This document shows positions 42,673 through 53,240 of a stretch of DNA of 64,000 nucleotides, piece after piece. The DNA lies in NCBI RefSeq assembly GCF_000147815.2, contig NC_015957.1, forward strand, positions 8,370,001-8,434,000, read 5' to 3'. The position numbers and the translations under genes are program-made. This DNA is from Streptomyces violaceusniger Tu 4113. GTDB lineage: Bacteria; Actinomycetota; Actinomycetes; Streptomycetales; Streptomycetaceae. Every line of letters starts with the position of its first letter. Within the stretch, counting starts at the first letter, position 1. A model generated the notes under the pieces. It made no database searches and had not been told where the DNA came from. It was given only the letters and a program-made list of their open reading frames with translations.

Positions 42673-44295
42673 TCAGACCTGCTTCAGGCCGGGGTTCCCG
42701 GCCTCGCTGACGAACGACGCCGCCGTGGTGAGCGGCGCGTCCGGGGTGGTGACCGCGGAGACGGTCTTGTAGTCGGCCTGTGCCCGCTCCTCGTCCAGCG
42801 AGACCGTCACATAGCCGCGCCGGCCGTTGTAGAACTTCATATGCGGGTTGGCGGCCATGTAGGTGGCCCAGTTGTCGGGCTTGTCGGCGCCGTCCTTGCC
42901 GCTGCTGACGGATGTGCCGACGAACTCCACGCCCAGGGTCCGGGAGCCCGGGTCGTCGAAGTCCTTCTTGATGTCGAAGGCGTAGTGCACGTGCACATCG
43001 CCGGTGAGCACCACGAAGTTCTCCAGGCCCGCCTGCTCGACACCGGCCAGGATCCGCTCCCGGGAGGCGGGGTAGCCGTCCCAGGAGTCCATGGAGAGCT
43101 GGGAGCGCGCGGCCGTGGTGTTCTTCCGCTGGGAGAAGGTGACCTGCTGCGGCAGCACGTTCCAGGTGGCGGTGGAGCTCTGGAAGCCGCTCAGCAGCCA
43201 GCGCTCCTGGGCGCTGCCGGTGAGGGTGCGCGCGGGGTCCTCGGACTCCGGGCCGGGGTACTGCCAGCCGTCGCCGTACGCCTGGTTGGAGCGGTACTGC
43301 CGGGTGTCGAGGATGTCGAACTGGGCCAGCTTGCCGTAGTGGAAGCGGCGGTAGAGCCGCATGTCGGCGCCGTCCGGCTGCTGCGGCATCCGCAGCGGCA
43401 TGTTCTCCCAGTACGCCCGGTAGGCGGCGGCCCGGCGGATCAGGAACTCGTCCGAGGGGCCGCCGTTCTCGTCGATGTCGTCCGCGTAGTTGTTCTCGGT
43501 CTCGTGGTCGTCCCAGGTGACGAACCAGGGGAAGGCGGCGTGGGCGGCCTGGAGGTCCTCGTCGGACTTGTAGAGCGCGTAGCGCAGCCGGTAATCCTCG
43601 AGGGTCATCGTCTCGGCGTTGAACACCGCGGGGAGGGTGCGGTCGGTGTACTTCCGGGCGCCGCCCACCGCGTTGACCGCGTACTCGTACTGGTAGTCGC
43701 CCACGTGGAAGACGGCGTCCAGGTCCTCGTCCGCCAGGTGGCGGTAGGCGGTGAAGTAGCCGTCGTGGTACGCCTGGCAGGACACCAGGCCGAACCGCAC
43801 GTCCCGGACCTTGGCGCCCACGCCGGGGGTGGTGCGGGTGCGGCCCACCGGGCTGGTCCAGTTCCCGGCCCGGAAGCGGTACCAGTAGACGCGGTCCGGC
43901 TCGAGCCCGGCCGCGTCCACGTGCACCGTGTAGTTGAACTCGGCGTGCGCGGAGGTGGTCCCCCGGCGGGCGACGCGCTGGAACTTCTCGTCGCGGGCGA
44001 TCTCCCAGTCGACCTTGACGGTGCCCTCTTCGGGCAGCCCGTTGCCGGGCTCGTACGGGCGGGGCGCCAGCCTGGTCCACAGCACGACCGCGCCGGGCAG
44101 CGGGTCGCCGGAGGCCACGCCGAGGGTGAAGGGGTTGTCGGCGAGCGCGCGCGGAGACACCTGCGCGGCGTGGGCGCTGGGCAGATTGGTGGTGAACGCG
44201 AGCGCGGCGGCGGCCCCGGTGACGGTGAGGAAGCGGCGGCGGCCCAGACGTGCGGCAGCGTCCCGTATGGCCTGCTGGTGCGAGTCATGTGCCAT
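42673..44295 (-). CDS. phoD: PhoD-type alkaline phosphatase/phosphodiesterase, Tat-exported
   Basis: A 540-residue PhoD protein. The Tat signal RRRFLTVTGAAAALAFTTNL near residues 19-38 ends at AHA. The N-terminal PhoD domain has NPFTLGVASGDPLPGAVVLW, and the metal/active-site region includes SCQAYHDGYFTAYRHL, FHVGDYQYEY, FPWFVTWDDHETENNYAD and FVVLTGDVHVHYAFDIKK. It hydrolyses phosphodiesters, including teichoic acids, outside the cell. The ATG at 44295 has GGGGAGAG upstream. PhoD genes of Streptomyces are usually under PhoP control, but I could not see a convincing PHO box in the divergent 173-bp region shared with the SDR gene. Confidence 0.94.
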   Translation of the reverse strand: MAHDSHQQAIRDAAARLGRRRFLTVTGAAAALAFTTNLPSAHAAQVSPRALADNPFTLGVASGDPLPGAVVLWTRLAPRPYEPGNGLPEEGTVKVDWEIARDEKFQRVARRGTTSAHAEFNYTVHVDAAGLEPDRVYWYRFRAGNWTSPVGRTRTTPGVGAKVRDVRFGLVSCQAYHDGYFTAYRHLADEDLDAVFHVGDYQYEYAVNAVGGARKYTDRTLPAVFNAETMTLEDYRLRYALYKSDEDLQAAHAAFPWFVTWDDHETENNYADDIDENGGPSDEFLIRRAAAYRAYWENMPLRMPQQPDGADMRLYRRFHYGKLAQFDILDTRQYRSNQAYGDGWQYPGPESEDPARTLTGSAQERWLLSGFQSSTATWNVLPQQVTFSQRKNTTAARSQLSMDSWDGYPASRERILAGVEQAGLENFVVLTGDVHVHYAFDIKKDFDDPGSRTLGVEFVGTSVSSGKDGADKPDNWATYMAANPHMKFYNGRRGYVTVSLDEERAQADYKTVSAVTTPDAPLTTAASFVSEAGNPGLKQV

Positions 44296-44468
44296 GTGCT
44301 CTCCCCTGGCTCGTGGCGTCAGAGGAATTGCAGTGTCGGGGGACGGACGGCCGCTTGCGTGCACCCGACATCGATATGACCGCTGGGTGAGGTCCGTTGC
44401 CGGAAGGGACCATTGCGGCGAATCGACTTGTCCACACGGCGAACTGACGTGGCGTACGCTGCGGCGCC

Positions 44469-45242
44469 ATGAGCGACGGTCGTGTGTCGGTGGTGTCGAA
44501 AGTGGCGGTGGTGACGGGCGCGGGCTCCGGGGTCGGCCGGGCGGTGGCGCTCGAACTCCTGGAGGCGGGCTGGTCGGTGGTGCTGGCGGGGCGCCGCGAG
44601 GAGGCCCTGGCCGAGACGGCGCGGCTGGCCGGTGGCGGCCCCCCGGCCCCCGTGGTGCCGACGGATGTGGCCGGACCGGAGCGGGTGGAGGCGCTCTTCG
44701 CGGCGGTGCGGGAGCGGTTCGGACGGCTCGATCTGCTGTTCAACAACGCGGGGAGCTTCGGCCCGCGCGGTGTGGCCCTGGCGGACCTGGCCTACGAGGA
44801 CTGGCGGTCGGTCGTGGACACCAACCTGACGGGCGCGTTCCTGTGCGCCCAGGCGGCGTTCCGGTTGATGCGTGATCAGGAGCCACAAGGCGGGCGGATC
44901 ATCAACAACGGCTCCATCTCGGCGCATGCACCCAGGCCGGACAGCGTGGCGTACACCGCCACCAAGCACGCCATCACGGGGCTCACCAAGTCGCTGTCGC
45001 TGGACGGGCGGCGGTACCGCATCGCCTGCGGGCAGATCGACATCGGCAACGCGGCGACCGAGATGACCGAGCGGATGTCCGCCGGTGTACCGCAGGCGAA
45101 CGGGGAGGCGGCGGTCGAGCCCGTGATGGACGTCGCGGACGTGGCGCGTACGGTCCGGCATATGGCGTCGCTGCCGCTGGAGGCCAACGTGCAGTTCGCG
45201 ACGGTCATGGCGACGGCGATGCCGTACATCGGCCGCGGCTGA
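44469..45242 (+). CDS. Classical short-chain dehydrogenase/reductase
   Basis: A 257-residue SDR with the cofactor motif [20 protein letters not shown] near residues 14-33, the NNAG motif in [10 protein letters not shown] near 90, and the catalytic set Ser in [12 protein letters not shown] and Tyr/Lys in [16 protein letters not shown] near 159-174. The tail [20 protein letters not shown], followed by RMSAG, is typical of a frequent actinobacterial SDR subgroup. It probably reduces or oxidises a small carbonyl/alcohol with NADP(H) or NAD(H). It is divergent from phoD and stands alone. Confidence 0.9.
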   Translation: MSDGRVSVVSKVAVVTGAGSGVGRAVALELLEAGWSVVLAGRREEALAETARLAGGGPPAPVVPTDVAGPERVEALFAAVRERFGRLDLLFNNAGSFGPRGVALADLAYEDWRSVVDTNLTGAFLCAQAAFRLMRDQEPQGGRIINNGSISAHAPRPDSVAYTATKHAITGLTKSLSLDGRRYRIACGQIDIGNAATEMTERMSAGVPQANGEAAVEPVMDVADVARTVRHMASLPLEANVQFATVMATAMPYIGRG

Positions 45243-45493
45243 CGGATGAGGGTTCGTCACCCTCCTAGATAACCCTCCAATTGTGGAGATAATGTGAGGA
45301 TGCGGGCAATTCACTCCATCGGCACAGCGGCTCCGACGCCACCGCCGACGCACCCGCTCCCCACCCCCGGACCGGCACCCTCTCCCACCCCCGGGGCTGT
45401 TCGACGCCCGCTCCATATGGCAGGGTCGTTTCCCACCGCGCCCCACCTTTCACCACCGCCCCACGACCGCCATCCGAACGAAGAGAGACCGCC

Positions 45494-46108
45494 GTGCGTT
45501 CTCTGCCGCTCACCTTGGTCGCCCGTCTGCTGCCCGTCGCCGTCCTCGCCGCCGCGGGGGTGGCCATGACGACGTCGGACGGCTCGGACGCGGACGCCAC
45601 CCCGGCGGGCCCCTCCCCGCAGACCTCGGCCCCGGCCACCGGCGCCGCCGCGCCGCGCTACGCCAAGCCGCCCGCGGAGGCGTGCACCACCCTCCCCGAG
45701 TCGATGATCAAGGACTTGGTGCCGGGCACCAAAGCGGCCGGGAACGAGCTGAAGTCCAGCGACCTGGGCCGCCGCACGGGCTGCTCCTGGCACGCTCTGA
45801 ACGACTTCGAGTACCGCTGGCTGGACATCGCCTACGACGTCAAGAGCACCGCCGGGAAGAAGAGCGGGAGCGAGGGCGGCAGCGCGGTGCCCGGCCTCGG
45901 CGACGACGCGTCGGTGACCGAGAAGACCACCAAGGACGACGACCAGGGCATAGGCGAGGCCGTGGTGACCGTCCACCAGGACAACGCCACGATCACCGTG
46001 ACCTACAACGGCGGCGACTTCGAGAGCCACAAGGCCGCCGACGGCGATGCGATCCGTAAGGGCGCCATCAGCGCGGCCAAGAAGGCCCTCGCCGCGCTCG
46101 ACGGCTGA
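45494..46108 (+). CDS. Secreted/periplasmic protein, DUF3558-like
   Basis: A 204-residue exported protein with signal RSLPLTLVARLLPVAVLAAA and no clear lipobox. After a Thr/Ser/Pro/Ala linker the folded part begins PPAEACTTLPESMIKDLVPG and has CSWHALNDFEYRWLDIAYDV, ending with a predicted helix SAAKKALAALDG. Two Cys residues (CTTL, GCSWH) could form a disulfide. The pattern (Cys, loss of the second half Cys-Trp) resembles DUF3558 lipoproteins of actinobacteria; function unknown. The start is the GTG at 45494. Confidence 0.75.
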   Translation: MRSLPLTLVARLLPVAVLAAAGVAMTTSDGSDADATPAGPSPQTSAPATGAAAPRYAKPPAEACTTLPESMIKDLVPGTKAAGNELKSSDLGRRTGCSWHALNDFEYRWLDIAYDVKSTAGKKSGSEGGSAVPGLGDDASVTEKTTKDDDQGIGEAVVTVHQDNATITVTYNGGDFESHKAADGDAIRKGAISAAKKALAALDG

Positions 46109-46110
46109 TC

Positions 46111-46190
46111 GTTCCGCCCGGTCTTCTTGCTCTGCCTTCTTGTTCTGCCTTTCTGTTCTGCTCGGTCTTTTTGTTCCGCTCGCTCTTTGA
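46111..46190. repeat. CT-rich degenerate repeat (TTCTGCTCGGTCTTTTTG-like)
   Basis: Four or five loosely related 17-19-bp units rich in CTTGTTCTGC lie directly after the secreted protein gene. The stretch is unusually T-rich for this genome. Confidence 0.6.
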
Positions 46191-46292
46191 TGTCGGCCGC
46201 TCGGCCCTTGATGAACATCAGCCGTACGGAAGTGTCCTTCCGGGTGAACGGATACGATCGCGGGCATCGCACCCGAGCTCTGGAGTCCCATC

Positions 46293-47180
46293 GTGTCCGC
46301 CGCCGCCTCCGAACCACGCCTGGGTATCGCCGTCCTGACCATGGGCAACCGGCCCAGAGAGGTGGCCGCCCTGCTGGAGTCGGTCGCCAAGCAGGACGTG
46401 CCCCCGGCTCGCATCGTGGTCGTCGGCAACGGCTCCCCGCTCCCGGAGTTCCCCGCCGAGGTGACCGCGGTCGAGCTGGAGGAGAACCTCGGCGTCTCGG
46501 GCGGCCGTAACGTCGCCTGGCGGCGACTGCGCGACTTCGGCGACGTGGACGTCGTCATCGACCTCGACGACGACGGGCTGCTGGTGGACGCCGACGTCTT
46601 CCGCAGGGTGCGCGATCTGTACGCCGATGACCCGCGCCTGGGCATCGTGAGCTTCCGCATCGCCGACGAGACGGGCGAGACCCAGCGCCGCCACGTACCC
46701 CGGCTGCGCACCTCCGATCCGCTGCGCGGCGGCGAGGTGACCACCTTCCTCGGCGGCGGCCACGCCCTGTCGGTGGCGATGCTGGAGCAGACCGGCGGCT
46801 GGCCGGACGCGTTCTTCTTCACCCATGAGGAGACCGACCTCGCCTGGCGGGCGCTCGACGCGCGCTGGAAGGTCGTCTACGCCCCCGAGCTGCTGCTCCA
46901 GCACCCCAGGACCTCCCCCGCCCGGCACGCCGTCTACCACCGGATGACCGCCCGCAACCGGGTCTGGCTGGCCCGCCGCCACCTGCCGCTGCCGCTGATC
47001 CCGCTCTACCTCGGCACCTGGACGCTGCTCACGCTCGCCCGCACCCGCTCCCTGCCGGGGCTGCGGGCCTGGGCCGGCGGCTTCCTGGAGGGGCTGCGCA
47101 CCTCCTGCGGCAAGCGCCGCCCGATGCGCTGGCGCACGGTATGGCAGATGACCAAACTGGGCCGCCCGCCCGTGATCTGA
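46293..47180 (+). CDS. Family 2 glycosyltransferase (rhamnosyltransferase-like)
   Basis: A 295-residue GT-A fold enzyme. The N-terminus GIAVLTMGNRPREVAALLES starts the nucleotide-binding fold, ELEENLGVSGGRNVAWRRL is the GT2 motif near residues 62-80, VIDLDDDGLL is the DxD-type metal site, and FFFTHEETDLAWRALDARWK carries the catalytic ED-x-W-R region near 170-189. A C-terminal amphipathic/hydrophobic segment (LPLPLIPLYLGTWTLLTLAR) may contact the membrane. It should transfer a sugar from a nucleotide donor to a lipid or cell-wall glycan. The start is GTG 46293. It stands alone between the secreted protein and a TetR gene. Confidence 0.88.
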   Translation: MSAAASEPRLGIAVLTMGNRPREVAALLESVAKQDVPPARIVVVGNGSPLPEFPAEVTAVELEENLGVSGGRNVAWRRLRDFGDVDVVIDLDDDGLLVDADVFRRVRDLYADDPRLGIVSFRIADETGETQRRHVPRLRTSDPLRGGEVTTFLGGGHALSVAMLEQTGGWPDAFFFTHEETDLAWRALDARWKVVYAPELLLQHPRTSPARHAVYHRMTARNRVWLARRHLPLPLIPLYLGTWTLLTLARTRSLPGLRAWAGGFLEGLRTSCGKRRPMRWRTVWQMTKLGRPPVI

Positions 47181-47223
47181 CGGGCTGACGGGCTGACAGC
47201 GCCCGGTGGCGTGACCGGTGGCC

Positions 47224-47844
47224 CTACGGGGCCAGCCCGAGGGCGGGGAAGACCGACGCCTCGAGGAAGCGCGTCAGATAGTCGCGGTCGGCGAACCGGC
47301 CCTCCAGCAGATGGCGGACCCGCATCGCGCCGATCAACTGGGTGGGGACGAACTCGACGGCGGGGTTGTCCGCGGCCACCTCGCCGCGCTCCACGCCCCG
47401 GCGGACCATCGCCTGGATCGTCTTCACCTCGTGCTCGATGAGTGCGGCGCGCAGCGCCTGCAGCAGATCGGGGTCCTGCAGCGCGGCGTGCCCAACGGCG
47501 TACACCAGCGCCGTGTCACCGCCGCACACCTCGCCCGCCTCCCCCACCGCCGCCGCGACGGCGCGCAGATCGCCCGCGAGGGAGCCGGTGTCGATGCCCT
47601 CCAGCGCGAAGGGGCGCTTGCACGAGCGCAGCGCGGCGACGACGAGCTGGGGCTTGCTGCACCACTGCCGGTAGAGGGTGGAGCGGCTGGCGCGGGTGCG
47701 GGCGGCGACGGCCTCGATGGTGAGGGCCTCGTAGCCGCCCTCCTGGAGCAGATCGAGGACCGCCTGGTAGAACTCCTGCTCCCGCTCGGGGCTGATCTTG
47801 GAACGGCGCTGCGGCGCGGCCGTCTCCGGGCCTTGCGTCGCCAT
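47224..47844 (-). CDS. TetR-family regulator divergent from a DMT-type transporter
   Basis: A 206-residue TetR protein; the helix-turn-helix is IEAVAARTRASRSTLYRQWC near residues 43-62, followed by a TetR_C ligand domain (EGIDTGSLAGDLRAVAAAVG and EFVPTQLIGAMRVRHLLEGR). It is transcribed away from the transporter gene at 48017. The 172-bp space between the starts contains six 16-bp direct repeats of a near-palindromic decamer, which I take as its operator array. It probably represses itself and the transporter. Confidence 0.88.
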   Translation of the reverse strand: MATQGPETAAPQRRSKISPEREQEFYQAVLDLLQEGGYEALTIEAVAARTRASRSTLYRQWCSKPQLVVAALRSCKRPFALEGIDTGSLAGDLRAVAAAVGEAGEVCGGDTALVYAVGHAALQDPDLLQALRAALIEHEVKTIQAMVRRGVERGEVAADNPAVEFVPTQLIGAMRVRHLLEGRFADRDYLTRFLEASVFPALGLAP

Positions 47845-47889
47845 GGCTCTCCTCCTCGGTCACCGGACTCCGGCCCCCGACCACACAGT

Positions 47890-47985
47890 GTACCGACACA
47901 CCCGCGTACCGATACAGCCATGTACCGATACGGATCCGAACCGGTACACTCTCGTATCGATACGTTTGTGTGCCGATGGCGCCAG
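47890..47985. promoter_or_regulatory. Six 16-bp direct repeats (operator array) between tetR and transporter
   Basis: Decamers GTACCGACAC, GTACCGATAC, GTACCGATAC, GAACCGGTAC, GTATCGATAC and GTGCCGATGG begin at 47890, 47906, 47922, 47938, 47954 and 47970, a strict 16-bp spacing. GTATCGATAC is a perfect palindrome and the others deviate by one to four bases. The array covers most of the divergent promoter region. Confidence 0.9.
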
Positions 47986-48016
47986 GCAGATGGGCGCCCA
48001 GAGGAAGGCACGGTGG

Positions 48017-49084
48017 ATGAACCCGACCGTCATAGCCGTCGCGCTCGCGCTCGCCTCGGCCGTCGCCTACGCGACCGCCGCGGTGGCTCAGGAGCGGCTG
48101 GCCGCCGGCGGGCGGCCGGGCCGTATGCCGGGACTGCTGCTGCGCGGCGCCTGGTGGGGTGCGGTCGGCCTCAACTCCACCGGTGCCCTGCTGCATGTGG
48201 CCGCCCTGCGGTACGGACCGCTCACCCTGGTCCAGCCGCTCGGCGCGCTGACCCTGGTCGCGGCCGTCCCGCTGGGCGCGCGGCTCGCGGGGCGGCGGGT
48301 GGCCCGGAACGAGTGGCGGGGCGTGGCCCTCGCACTGCTCGGCCTCGGCGCCCTGCTGCCGGTCACCGCCGGGGAGACCCCGCGCGACATGCTCAGCCTG
48401 CCGCAGGCGGTCGGGCTCGCGGGCGTCGTCCTGGTGTTCATCGCGCTGTGCGTCCGGCCGGGGCGCACCGGCCGCGGGACATCGGGCCGGGGTCTGCGGT
48501 ACGCCACCGCGTCCGGGGTCGCCTCGGGCGTCGCCTCGGCGCTCACCCAGACCCTCACCGTCGCGCTCGCCGACTCCCACGCGCCCGGGGCGGCCCTGGT
48601 GTCCTGGCGGACCGTGATCGTGGCCGTCCTGGTCGCGGTCTTCGCGGTGAGCGGTCTGCTGCTGGCCCAGAGCGCCTACGGCAGCGGCCTCGGCGCACCC
48701 CTCGCCACCCTGACCCTCGCCAACCCGGTGGCGGCGGCCGCCATCGGGATCGTCCTGCTGGACGAGCGCTTCCGGGGTGGCCCGGCGGGCTGGGCCCTGG
48801 CCGCCGCGGGTGCGGCGGCGGCGGCCCGCGGGGTGGTCCTCCTCTCCCGGGCTCCCCAGACGAGCGCGGACGTGCGCGGGGACGCCGTGGCCGTACGGGA
48901 GGCCGCCGCGACCGTACGGCGGGCCACCGCACGCGGGGCAGCCGTACCAGAGAGCCGCGCACCCGATGAGATCCTGCGCGAGCCCGCCACCGTCCCCCGG
49001 GAACCCGTGCGGGAACCGGCGCGGGAACCCGTACGGGAGTCGGCGCGAGAGGCAGCGCGGGAGCCGGTGCCCACGCCCCCGTGA
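48017..49084 (+). CDS. DMT/EamA-type integral membrane transporter
   Basis: A 355-residue membrane protein with about nine to ten helices, beginning MNPTVIAVALALASAVAYAT. Conserved small-residue helices (GPLTLVQPLGALTLVAAVPL and LTLANPVAAAAIGIVLLDER) are typical of DMT/EamA exporters. The C-terminal 75 residues are polar and contain a repetitive REP element (REPVREPAREPVRESARE). The ATG at 48017 with GAGGAAGG upstream is chosen; the frame is open further upstream across the operator array. The divergent TetR suggests inducible export of a small molecule. Confidence 0.85.
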   Translation: MNPTVIAVALALASAVAYATAAVAQERLAAGGRPGRMPGLLLRGAWWGAVGLNSTGALLHVAALRYGPLTLVQPLGALTLVAAVPLGARLAGRRVARNEWRGVALALLGLGALLPVTAGETPRDMLSLPQAVGLAGVVLVFIALCVRPGRTGRGTSGRGLRYATASGVASGVASALTQTLTVALADSHAPGAALVSWRTVIVAVLVAVFAVSGLLLAQSAYGSGLGAPLATLTLANPVAAAAIGIVLLDERFRGGPAGWALAAAGAAAAARGVVLLSRAPQTSADVRGDAVAVREAAATVRRATARGAAVPESRAPDEILREPATVPREPVREPAREPVRESAREAAREPVPTPP

Positions 49085-49126
49085 TCGTCACGGCGCCTGG
49101 CGGCCCGCCGCCGTAAGGTGGACCGC

Positions 49127-50329
49127 ATGGTGGACGCGAGTGTGTCGACCTCGGCCGAGACCGCTGAGCAGTCGCTGGACGAGCTGCTCCGGGCGTCCCA
49201 CGAGGCATCACCCGCGGAACTCCCGGGAGCCCTGGACCGCTACACCGCGGCCATGCACATGGGCCGTGCGGTCGTGTACCTGATCGACATCCAGCAGCGG
49301 CTGCTGATACCCCTCGAAGAGGACATGCCGCACCTGGACCTCGACGACTCCCTGGCCGGATTCGCCTACCGGACCAGCACCGTGCGAATCAAGGAGGACG
49401 GCGAGGGCGGGCTCGACGTCTGGCTGCCGCTGATGAACGGCGCGGAGCGGCTGGGGGTGCTGCAGTTGCGGATGGAATCCCTGGACGGGCTCACGCTCTG
49501 GCGCTGCCGGACGCTGGCCTCGCTCCTCTCCCTGGTCATCACGTCCAAGCGCACCTCCATCGACACCATCGCGCGGCGCACCCGGACCCGGTCCATGGAG
49601 CTGCCCACCGAGATGGTGCGGGCCTTCCTCCCGCCGCGTTCGATCGGCACCGGCCGGGTGATCTCGACGGCCGTTCTGGAGCCCGCGTACGAGCTGGGCG
49701 GCGATGCCTTCGACCATTCGTTCACCGAGGACGTCCTGCACGCCACGATCCTCGACGCCATGGGCCACGATCTGGCCTCCGGGCTGACCACCTCCGTGGC
49801 GATGGCGGGCAGCCGCAACGCCCGGCGCACCGGCGCCGATCTGGCGGAGCTGGTCACCACCGTGGACGAGGCGCTGGCCAAATGGCTTCCGGACCAGTTC
49901 TGCACGGGCGTCTTCCTCCGGCTGCACATGCCGAGCGGGGCGCTGCGCTGGTCCAACTGCGGCCACCCGACCCCGCTGGTCATCCGTCGCCAGCGGCTGC
50001 TGGACAAGGAGCTGGAGCGCGCCTCCGAACCGCCGCTGGGGCTGCCCCCGCGGCTGTCGGCGGCGCCCCGCCGGATCCATGAGACGGCCCTGGAGCCCGG
50101 CGACCGGATCCTGTTGTACACCGACGGGGTCGTGGAGTCGCGCGACGAGGGCGGTGAGCAGTTCGGCCTGGAGCGCTTCGCCGACCACATCATCCGCTCG
50201 ACAGCCGCCGGGGAGAACGCCCCCGAGGTGCTCCGGCTGCTCATCCACGCCATCCTCGACCACGGGCACAGCCAACTCAGCGACGACGCCACGATTTTGA
50301 TGATCGAGTGGCAGCCCCCGGATCCCTGA
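49127..50329 (+). CDS. SpoIIE/PP2C-type protein serine phosphatase with GAF-like sensor domain
   Basis: A 400-residue regulator. Residues about 20-165 form a GAF-like sensor (MHMGRAVVYLIDIQQRLLIP...). The C-terminal SpoIIE phosphatase domain has metal-site motifs AYELGGDAFDHSFTEDVLHA, ILDAMGHDLASG and LLYTDGVVESRDEGGEQFG, then HSQLSDDATILMIEW. Such proteins dephosphorylate anti-anti-sigma factors in partner-switching stress pathways. The ATG at 49127 with AAGGTGG upstream is preferred to a GTG 9 bp earlier. It is followed at 20 bp by the remnant of another regulator of the same pathway type. Confidence 0.92.
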   Translation: MVDASVSTSAETAEQSLDELLRASHEASPAELPGALDRYTAAMHMGRAVVYLIDIQQRLLIPLEEDMPHLDLDDSLAGFAYRTSTVRIKEDGEGGLDVWLPLMNGAERLGVLQLRMESLDGLTLWRCRTLASLLSLVITSKRTSIDTIARRTRTRSMELPTEMVRAFLPPRSIGTGRVISTAVLEPAYELGGDAFDHSFTEDVLHATILDAMGHDLASGLTTSVAMAGSRNARRTGADLAELVTTVDEALAKWLPDQFCTGVFLRLHMPSGALRWSNCGHPTPLVIRRQRLLDKELERASEPPLGLPPRLSAAPRRIHETALEPGDRILLYTDGVVESRDEGGEQFGLERFADHIIRSTAAGENAPEVLRLLIHAILDHGHSQLSDDATILMIEWQPPDP

Positions 50330-50348
50330 GCCGTCGAGGCGATATCCG

Positions 50349-51106
50349 ATGACGCCCCCCGACCCCGCCACCCGCCGCATCCGGCCGAACCCCCCGCCCG
50401 GCGCCCCCGGCCTGGCCACGGCCACGGTCGACGGCCACGGCGTGGTGACCGGGTGGAGCGAGGGCGCTTGGCGGCTGCTGGGCTATCGCGCCGAGGACGT
50501 CGTAGGGCGGTCGGCGGGCGAGCTGCGCGCGGAGAAGACGCTCGGGGACGCCGCGAGCGGCGCCGGGCCGTGCCTGGCGGACGAGCCCCGGTGGAGCGGA
50601 CGGGCCGCGCTGTGCCACCGGGACGGCCATCGGGTGGAGGTCGAGCTGCTGGCCCAGCGCGGCCCGGTGGGCGACGGATCCGCGGGCCGGCTGCTGGTCT
50701 CGGCCGCGCCCCGGACGCCGCTCCCCGATGAGCCGCTCCCCCGGGAGCCGCTCTCGCACGAGCCGCCCTCGCACGAGCCGCGCTCCCAGGAGCCTGGCGC
50801 ACCGGTGGACCGCGCGTTCGCCCAGTGTCCGTGCGTCCTGGCGCTCTTCGACACCGAGCTGCGGCTGGCGCGGGCCAACGCCGATATGCAGGCCGCCACC
50901 GCCCGCAGCGAGGACCAGATGCGCGGGCTGCGGCTGACGGAGCTGGTGGGCCGCGGGGAGAGCGAGCGGGTCGAGCGGGCCATGCGGGAGGTGCTGGAGA
51001 GCGGCGAACGGCTCGCATCCGGCTGCGGCTGATCCGCGACCGCGGCCTCATCTGCGAGGTCTCCGACGCCAACAGCACGGCGCCCCATCTGCGGCGGGCC
51101 CGGGTC
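50349..51106 (+). pseudogene. Deleted remnant of a PAS-GAF-SpoIIE-ATPase regulator
   Basis: From the ATG at 50349 about 225 residues encode two PAS domains (VDGHGVVTGWSEGAWRLLGY and LFDTELRLARANADMQAATA), separated by a PREPLSHEPPSHEP-like repeat linker, then the frame stops at 51030-51032. Directly overlapping in the +1 frame is a piece of the C-terminal HATPase domain of the same protein family: LRLIRDRGLICEVSDANSTA then PHLRRARVF, where intact relatives continue DEGGRGL. The whole GAF and phosphatase part between them is missing, and the end is cut at about 51106 before the dnaK promoter region. This is a gene with an internal deletion and a truncated 3' end. Confidence 0.8.
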
Positions 51107-51270
51107 TTCGTCCTGTGGGTGCACTCGGGGGGTGGATATTCGTCCCCGGATCGCTGGACCGTTCATGGCCCGGTTTGTCACCCTTTGTGGTAGAGGCTCG
51201 TTAACCGATCCCGCTCCCGCGGTCGGCCGGGCGCTGATTGTGGCTGGCGGCCGCCTGGGAAGGAGTTGCC

Positions 51271-53193
<1,923 letters not shown>

Positions 53194-53240
53194 CCGGTAC
53201 GGCCGGTAGGCCCAGAGGAAGGCTGAGGGAGAGGCCGCTT

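Noticed and set aside
44296..44468. PHO box for phoD
   Set aside because: No pair of 11-bp direct repeats resembling GTTCACC could be found by eye.
45281..45294. Small inverted repeat CTCCA-ATTG-TGGAG after the SDR gene
   Set aside because: The stem is only 5 bp; it is too weak to call a terminator or operator.
51107..51270. HspR (HAIR) operator before dnaK
   Set aside because: No CTTGAGT-N7-ACTCAAG-like inverted repeat is present in this stretch.
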